DNA of 64,000 nt from Bidens hawaiensis (taxonomy: Eukaryota > Streptophyta > Magnoliopsida > Asterales > Asteraceae), in assembly GCA_021521415.1 (NCBI GenBank), contig JAIQDT010005783.1, positions 1-64,000 of the forward strand. The letters are read 5' to 3'. The translations under genes were made by a program, and so were the position numbers. Below the pieces are notes generated by a model. The model did no database searches. It had not been told where the DNA came from and was given only the letters and a program-made list of their open reading frames with translations. Of this stretch, positions 46,801 through 54,770 are shown one piece after another (the first letter of the stretch is position 1; the number at the start of each line of letters is the position of its first letter).

Positions 46801-49800
46801 GAACAGTCCAAACCTCTGAAACGTCGTGCGACGGTTTCTTCTGACTGTGTCAGGACGTGCAGGAAGTTATGTTGACGTGACAGAACATGGTCATTCCAGA
46901 CGCTTTTTCAGGCGCGTGGGCGTGATTTTTCGGGCGCGTGGCCGCGAAATTACTGGCACACGTCCTTTCTACAGCTGTTGCCAGCTTGCTTTTTGCCACG
47001 TGTCATAGTTTCATTGCACCGTCGATTTCTCTCTCCTCCGCATTAAATTCACCGCATTAATTGCGATTAGTATATAAAGGGGGAGAGGCCTCTTTGTAAT
47101 CCACACTTTCACCTCTCTTCTTCTTCTTCTTAGTGATTTCCGGCAAATACTCCCCTTTTTCAGGCAAGCATTTTCCCGAAATCACTCCTTTCTGCAAAAA
47201 TGTCTTCTCATGATGCTGAAGCTGTAGCCGACGATAGGAGTACTGCTGGCGAGTGCCAGTGTGCTCTACCTGTCGATCAGTACCAGTACATCGTCAGGAA
47301 GTTCATGCTCGAGTCTCTCGAGCCTGAGTTTCCTGAATCCCACCAGACTGTGTACGATGCCCCCAGTGGCAAGATCGGGGTATATGCTGCATTCTTTGTT
47401 TATGGGAACCTTAGGTTCCCATTGACAAAGTTTGTGTACCGTGTCCTGGAGAGGCACGGGGTGCACCTGACCGAGGTGCATCCGATGGCGATTGCCAAGG
47501 TCCGGCACTTCGAGTGGGTGTGTCGGATTCTGGGTATTGAGCCCTACGTGGACCGCCTGATGACCTTCTATACTTGGAGGTGCGTCCAGGGGTGGTACAC
47601 CCTGACAACCCGTATCAAGGGTTTGAAGATCTGCGTGACCGAGCGCAGTCTCCGATCGTGGAAGCGGGAGTTCTTCTACATCTCTGCCCGCGCCATCCCC
47701 ATTGCTATGAAGTTCAAGAAGGGTCAAGCGCTTCCGAGCCTTCACGCTTCCAGCTACCAGGAGGCGGAATGGTTCGCGAAGATATCCCGGGTCCAATCTC
47801 CGGTTTACCGGTTTGCAGAGTCCGGGATGGTGCTGCTGGGGATGAGCCGGGTATGGAAGGATGCTTCCCGGTTTCCCATCCTTCTTGAATACGGTTTGAA
47901 CTCTATTCCTTATGGTATGTCTTGTCTTTCTTGCTGATATTAGTTAATTTTCTAACTGTTTCTTTTTCTTTCAGAGGGGAATAATTTGGAGTCGCTCCTG
48001 TTCCCGCGGGAAGCTGACAGTCCCGTGCGGGTGGGCACTCGTGCTCTGGACGACAATGAGTTGCCCATCCTGGAGCAAACGGCGGATAGGTTTGTGGAGG
48101 TCTATCCGCCGGGCCAAGAGATCCTGAGCCACCGGCGGCCAGGTAAGGAGATATTCTATCCTGAACCCCTCAATGCTGTACCCGTTGCTGGAAATCCTTA
48201 CATCCTATCTTCTTCTGAGGAATCCGCAGATGGTTCTCCCCTTGTGCGGAAGAAGAAGGCTGCTGCCGGCGTGAAGGGGAAGGAGAAGGCCTCCACAGCT
48301 GATCCAGTTGTTCTATCTGACTCGGAGTCAGATAGTGAAGAGGTGGCGGGGGAGCCCGGTGGTGAGAAGACCACTGCTCCGGAGGCTACGACCGTTACCT
48401 CCGGAGAACCAACGAAGACGACGGTGACCGGTACCAAGAGGCCGGCTCCATCGGGTTCCTCCCCGCCCGTCCGTACGTTCAGGGTCAAGAAAACCCGTAA
48501 GTACAATCATAGTTTGTCTTTGTAGATTTATTACTTCATAAATTTATCTTAACACTTTCTTCTTTGTGCAGGCGTGGATGTTGACGCATTCCGGGGTGAA
48601 CCGCATGGGAGTATCTCCCCGCCAATGACGGTAGGCTCGGTCAGCCTTCCTGAGGCGTCGACCCAGGCGCCTGCGCCTGCATCCGCTGGTCCAGTTGCTC
48701 GTTCCTTTGAGCCAACTGTTCCGGCAGTGATGACGTCACTGCCGGCTGTGAGTGCGATTTTTACAGCATCCTTCACAGAGCCGGCGGTTACTGCTGCTGC
48801 TTACAAGGCGGCGACCACGGCGGCGACCACAACGGCGACCACGGCGGCTGCCACCATGCCCGCGCCACCGGCACCGATGGCCGGACCATCAGGTACGCGC
48901 AGGGCTTCCCGCCGATCTTTGCCACCTTCCCGTCTGCCTGACCTGTTGGATGGATTTCCTTTAGGTTCAGGTGATGGGTTTGGCGGCTATCGGCCTGTCA
49001 TTGACCCTACAGGTGCGTAGGGTTCCTTTCTTTTTCCCTTGTTTTGTATCATCTTTTCCTTACTGCCTTAGTTTCTTTTGCAGTGTCGGATTCCAATGAA
49101 GTGTATGTTCCGCGATGGAACATACGCCGAGGAACAACCCTTCGTACCCCTGTGGAGTGCGTGGACTGGGCTCGCCACGCTGCTCCTCATGGTGCGTTGG
49201 GGGAAGCCATGGCTAGCTACCAGGAGGGTAGGCTAACCAATGAGCTTCGGGTTCTCCAAGCCCGGATGCAGCCGCGCATCGAGCTGCTTTGTCGTGAAAA
49301 CGACAAGTTGAAAGCAGCTCGTGCCAAGGACGTATCTGAGGCGCGTGCTCTTCGGGAGGAGAACCAACAGCTGGCGGCAGCTGCCGCCGACAAGGAGAAG
49401 GCCTTCAAGGCCCTCGAGGTTGAAGTTCAGGCGCGACTCGAGGCCCGCTCCAAGGCTGCCCAAGCTGTGAATGAACAGCTTCGGCTGGCCAGGGAGATTG
49501 CGCGAAACGCAACCGAGAGGGCTGCCAAGGCTGAAGCCGTTGCTGAGCCTTTGCGTGTGGAGAATGAGAAGCTCAAGGCCAAATTAGAGGCTCTCCAACG
49601 CGCTCATGATGCCTTGGCAATGGAAGATGCCAAGAAACTCCAGGAAATCCTGGACCAGAGGGGGGTGCTTGACCACACCGAGCGGAAACTTAAGGGCGTC
49701 GAAGAGGCTGCCGCAAAGGAAGTTTTACTTGCCAACCTTAACAAGAGCGAAGCCGAACGCGCCCATAACGAAGCTCAAGCTGCCCTCCAATGGCTTCTTC

Positions 49801-52800
49801 GAGAAGCGTTGCCTCAGGTATGTTTAGCTTTATCTTCTCGCTTTTCTTTTGTAAGAAAAGGTTCTAATACTTGTATTTTTTCTTTGTAGGTTGTGCGTCG
49901 GGTCTTTTCAGAGACCTCTTACGATGATGCTATGACCGTAGCCCTCAACGCTTCTCATGAGGATGGGGAAAAGGCCGGCTTCCTGCTTGGTCTAGGGTTT
50001 GTTGAGAAAGGCGTCCCGCCTTCCAACTTCCCTTTGTTCGATGTGGATACCGAAGCCATTTATGACCAAGCATTGAACCAATACGCCGCCTTCCCGCATC
50101 CAGTGGTAGAGAAGGTGGACGAAGTAGCTGCTGCTGATGATGGGTTAGCTGTCCTCAAAGCGTTCCTCGAACCACCCCGTTCTTCTGACGGAGCGGGTCC
50201 AAGTGGAAGCGGCCCTGAAGCTTGATCCTGAAGATCCCTTCCCATTGCTAAGATAGACTTGTATAGTTTTATTCTTTTAGGCGGGTAGTTACCCGGCCAT
50301 TCTTGTAATATATTCTTGAAATATTAATCTTTTTGCGTATAAGATTGTTATTTCCTTCTTTGGGTTCCTTGCTTTATAAACTTATGACTTGCATACTTAG
50401 TTTAAATTAGCAATTTTCCAAAGTGTTTAGAATAAGAACCTTTGAACGTGGTTGATGATGGGTTAAAGTTTCGCTTCCTCCTTCGTGATTGTGCGGGTAG
50501 AACCGTCACTTGCACTTGGTAGGATGGCTAAACTTTTAACCTTCATCTGACCTGCGTGTAGGTTTTCCTTTTCGAAATTTCTAAGGCATTAAGTTAAACC
50601 TTTGAACGTGGTTGATAATGGACTAAAGTTTTCGCTTCCTCTTTCGTGATTGTGCGGGTAGAACCGTCACTTGCACTTAGTAGGATGGCTTTAACTTTAA
50701 ACCTATATCTGACCTGCGTGTAGGTTTTCCTCACCTTTTGAGGATAAGTTAACCTTTGAACGTGGTTGATAACAGGAAGTTTTGCTTCCTCTTTCGTGAT
50801 TGTGCGGGTAGAACCGTCACTTGCACTTAGTAGGATGGCAAAACTTTACCCTTATCTGACCTGCGTGTAGGTTTTCCTTATCCTTTTTAAGAATTTTGTT
50901 TTGAACCGTTCGACGCGCGGTTGTCGATAGGTTAGTGTTCGGTTTCCTTTCATGATTCATGCGGATAGACCGGCACTTTCATTTAATGGGATAATTAAAC
51001 TCTTCCCCTTCAACTGACCTGCGTGAAGGTTTGTCAAGTTATTGGGTTCGTGCGGGCAGGACCGCCTTCCCACGCAACGACTTCACGTAATGTGAACGCC
51101 GTCACCAGTGTTGCATAGTTTAACCGTTCGACGCGCGGTTGTTGATAGGTTATTATTCAGTTTCCTTTAATGATTCATGCGGATAGACCGGCACTTTCAT
51201 TTTTGGGTGCTGAACTTTTTCCCAAACTGTCCTGCGTGAAGGTTTGTCACGTTATTGGGTTCGTGCGGGTAGGACCGCCTTCCCATGCAATGACTTCACG
51301 TAATTATGCGGTGAAAACCGGCATATTAGTGTTCAGAAAAGTATAAATGTAAAATCATCAGCTTCGATGTTCTTAAAGAGGATCATTTCCATTAGAAGTG
51401 GCTCTTGGCCTTTTCTTTACAAATTGGAATTGATTTACATGCAAACTGTGTAAATGAGCTCCCTTCCATGTTGGGATGGGAGTGCCATCGAGCCGATACG
51501 CACCTGGTTCGGGATCTCGTTCTTTACGCAGCATGTAGTCTCGATATTGAAGCTGGAATTGATTCGTGTTTTCCCCAGCTGGGGTTCTACACGCACCTGC
51601 CTGCTCAACCTTTATTGCGCCACGAGGTGCGCGAGCGTCCCATCTCTGACAAATGCTTCGACCATGTCTTTCACGTCTGTGCATTCTTCAGTGTTGTGGC
51701 CCTTTGTCTTGTGAAAGTCACAGTATTTGCTCCGATCAGCGTCGTGACGATGTCGGATTATCGGAGGTTTTGGCCACGGGAGCTCTTCAGTGGCGAATAT
51801 CTCAGTGACGCTTTTGGTGAGGGGCGTCCATCTGGAGTTTCGGTGCGGCTGTACATTATCCCTTCCGCCCAACCGATGTTGCAAGCCGGATGAGGTGTCA
51901 AAGTTTACCCTTGACTGCCAAATGCCTAGCTTTCGTTTTTTATTTAGTCGGGCTGTGAGGACGTTGTCCTCTCTCGTCCTCTGGGTGTAGAGGTTTGTGC
52001 TCTGTGGGAGATCTTTACCCAGTTGCTTCTCTGTTTCCGCATAGCGTTTTGCTGCTGTCATGATGCCATCCCATGTGGATGGCATGCCATCTTTACCCGT
52101 TAGGGTGCGGATGAGCTCTGGGTCATGTGCGCCCTGGATGAAGGCAGCGCGAACAAGATCTTCGCTGATATTGCCCAAACTTAGCTTCTTTGAGTTGAAG
52201 CGAGTGATGAAATTTGGCAGAGATTCATCTTCCTCTCGTATGCATTTGAGGATTGTCCATTGCTCCTCGGTATACTTCCGTTGCTGGCTGAAGTGTTGGC
52301 TAAACTTCTGTTGGAAGTCTGCCCAGTCATAGATGTGGTTGACCGGTAGACGATCAAACCAAGCTCTAGCAGCCCCAACAAGCGTCATTTGGAACATGTA
52401 GCACCACGTGGGTTCCGTCCAATTGCTGACGGTTGCCCCCGCTATGAACCTGTTCAAATGATCGTCTGGATCAGATAAACCGTCATATGTGCCTATGTTA
52501 GGCATTTGTTTGGCACTCTTTGGGGCGATTGCCTCCGCAATGTCCCTTGCAAACTTGGACATTCCTGCATTTGCAACGTTTGGTCTGAACGTTTTGGAGA
52601 AGTCCCGTGGACTTCCACCTGTGCTTTTTGGTTTGAAGGCTTGTCCAAAATGCCTTTTCGGTTGGGATTCCGTTTCCTTACGCTTCCCTTTTGCCCTATG
52701 GCGAGGGTTCGCGTCGGAGTCGGATTCCTCCGAGTCATCCTCCCAGTACTCGAATTCGTCGGCCTGTTGCACGGAACGCAAGCGTTCGTCCAACTCAGCC

Positions 52801-54678
52801 TGGAATTCCTTTTGTCGTGCCTCCGCCCATGCCTTAACTTCATCGAGAGTCTGGCGGGGGAGTCTTCGTTTCTCAAACTGGGTATCGGTGGATCCCAGTA
52901 GGCGATCATTTACTGCACTTGCCCCAGCTTTGGTAAGTGGGGTAGTGTTCGTAAAATTTACTTCACTTGCCCCGGCTTTGGTAACCGGGGTAGTGTTTGT
53001 AAAAACTGTGTTACCGGTATTCACCCCAGTAGCTGGGGTTGTGGTTACCGGAATTTCTCTAACCATCTTTGTAGAAGTTTGAAAAAACTGGAGAAAATTG
53101 TAGTTCTAGCTTTATGCACGGATGGCGCCAATGAAGAAACACTAACCGAACCCCGGACAGATTACTGGTAACCTGGGGGTTGGAGAGATGTTTCCCACGA
53201 GGGGTTAGACCCTTGGAAGATGGTTCTTCTGATAACCTGCAAAACAGACACCGTGAGCTCGTCACTGAGAAGGGGGGGGTTCCTCCTTGTGACCACCCTC
53301 CGGCGTGAGAATCAGACTAGATTGCTCTTTAAATATAAAAGTATATTAAGAGATTGCTAGAGCAGATATCATGTATAATATGATAATAATGTAGTAAGAT
53401 GATAAGATGAGATGGTCATACCATTTGTGGTATTTATAGCCGAAGGTAGGTTTCCAAAGAGGTATGGCCGGCTGCAACAGTGTTCCTGTTCCACCAACAG
53501 TAGCCTACGCACGTGCCCTGCTGGTAGTTGGTGGGTAGGTAGCGGCTGATAGGGACCAGGCCTGCTGTATACTATTCCTGTTCCACCAACTGACGGCTAC
53601 GCACGTGGTATGGCAGTAGTTGGTGAGTAGGCAGCGGCTAATAGTGATACAGTACAGGAGCATGCTGCTCGCCATACTGTATCAGTGAGCTGTCGTATCT
53701 CTGATCAGATCTTTCGCCCATACCTTGTCAGGTACAGTAAAAGATCCTTCAGTATACGGACTGGCTTATTTGGGCGGGAGTATTCCCCCTCCCGCCTCTG
53801 TGCGGGATTGCTCCCGGCTTGGCTCATTCCTTCAGGTGACACTGAATGATGGAGAGCTAAGTGCCTTGTGCGTGTAGCCATGCTGCGCGGGTGGCCTTCC
53901 CTAATGGCTTGTATCCGAGGCTGCGGGGACAGGCGGAGTCCTTCACCATTGGGAGGCATTTCCTGCGGGACCAGCTTGCGTACTGCGCGTAAGGACGTCA
54001 CGTCTCTGAGCATGGTTGGTCCTGCGGATCCAGTTGGTCTCTGCGCAGACGTCCCTGTTTAAGGTGAGTCTTGCGGGTCCAACTGGGCTCTGCTGGGACC
54101 TACCTCTTCAGACCCTACCAGAAACCGACATTGACTGTTTACCCAACTCAAATCGGTTTAGGTCCAGAACCTGATTTAGTTTAATTGGTATTGCTTACCC
54201 ATTCACCAGAGCAAAAAGAGCTTCTGGCATTCAGATGAATCAACACCCTTGGCTGCAACACATCTGCATTTGATCATAACTTACCAAATTGCTAAAAGGT
54301 GAATAAGTATATCTTTAAATACATTAAAAAAAATAAGCATAGCTTCTTTAAAAAAATGTACGTTTAAACATTTAGTTACACAATTTATTTACACAATTAA
54401 ACTAAATCAGGTTCTGGACCTAAACCGTTTAATTTTGTTTACACAATTTATTTTTCATTTTGAGATATCAAGTGTTTAAATAACTAATACTAAGTACGTT
54501 TAAACATTTAGTTATTTGAATAATGATTACATGGATGATCATGAGAAAGCCAAAATAAAAACTTCAAGGTATTGCCGACAAGAGATGAAATTACAGGATT
54601 TCGATCTCATCTCTTGATGGCACAACATAAACATACTTAATCGATCAGTTTTCTTGCCGTTCATCAAGTAGTCGTCAG

Positions 54679-54770
<92 letters not shown>

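Larger units (their letters stand above)
44879..54110 (-). mobile_element. Tat-lineage element B, young, gag plus aORF but no pol
   Basis: The element is 9232 bp on the minus strand: 5' LTR 53132-54110, primer site, intact gag, a scrap of integrase end, a tandem array, the convergent antisense gene, a second tandem array, polypurine tract, and 3' LTR 44879-45858. The two LTRs differ by two substitutions and one G in a G-run, so insertion is recent. Protease, RT, RNase H and almost all of integrase are absent, so it depends on enzymes from elsewhere, as do TR-GAG-type non-autonomous elements. It lies in the same orientation as the phytocyanin gene. No matching 5-bp target duplication was found (left TTTAC, right GACCC). 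Confidence 0.9.

Noticed and set aside
51454..53082. Long plus-strand frames opposite the element B gag (for example 52489-53082)
   Set aside because: They are antisense to an intact gag on the minus strand and lack any domain pattern.
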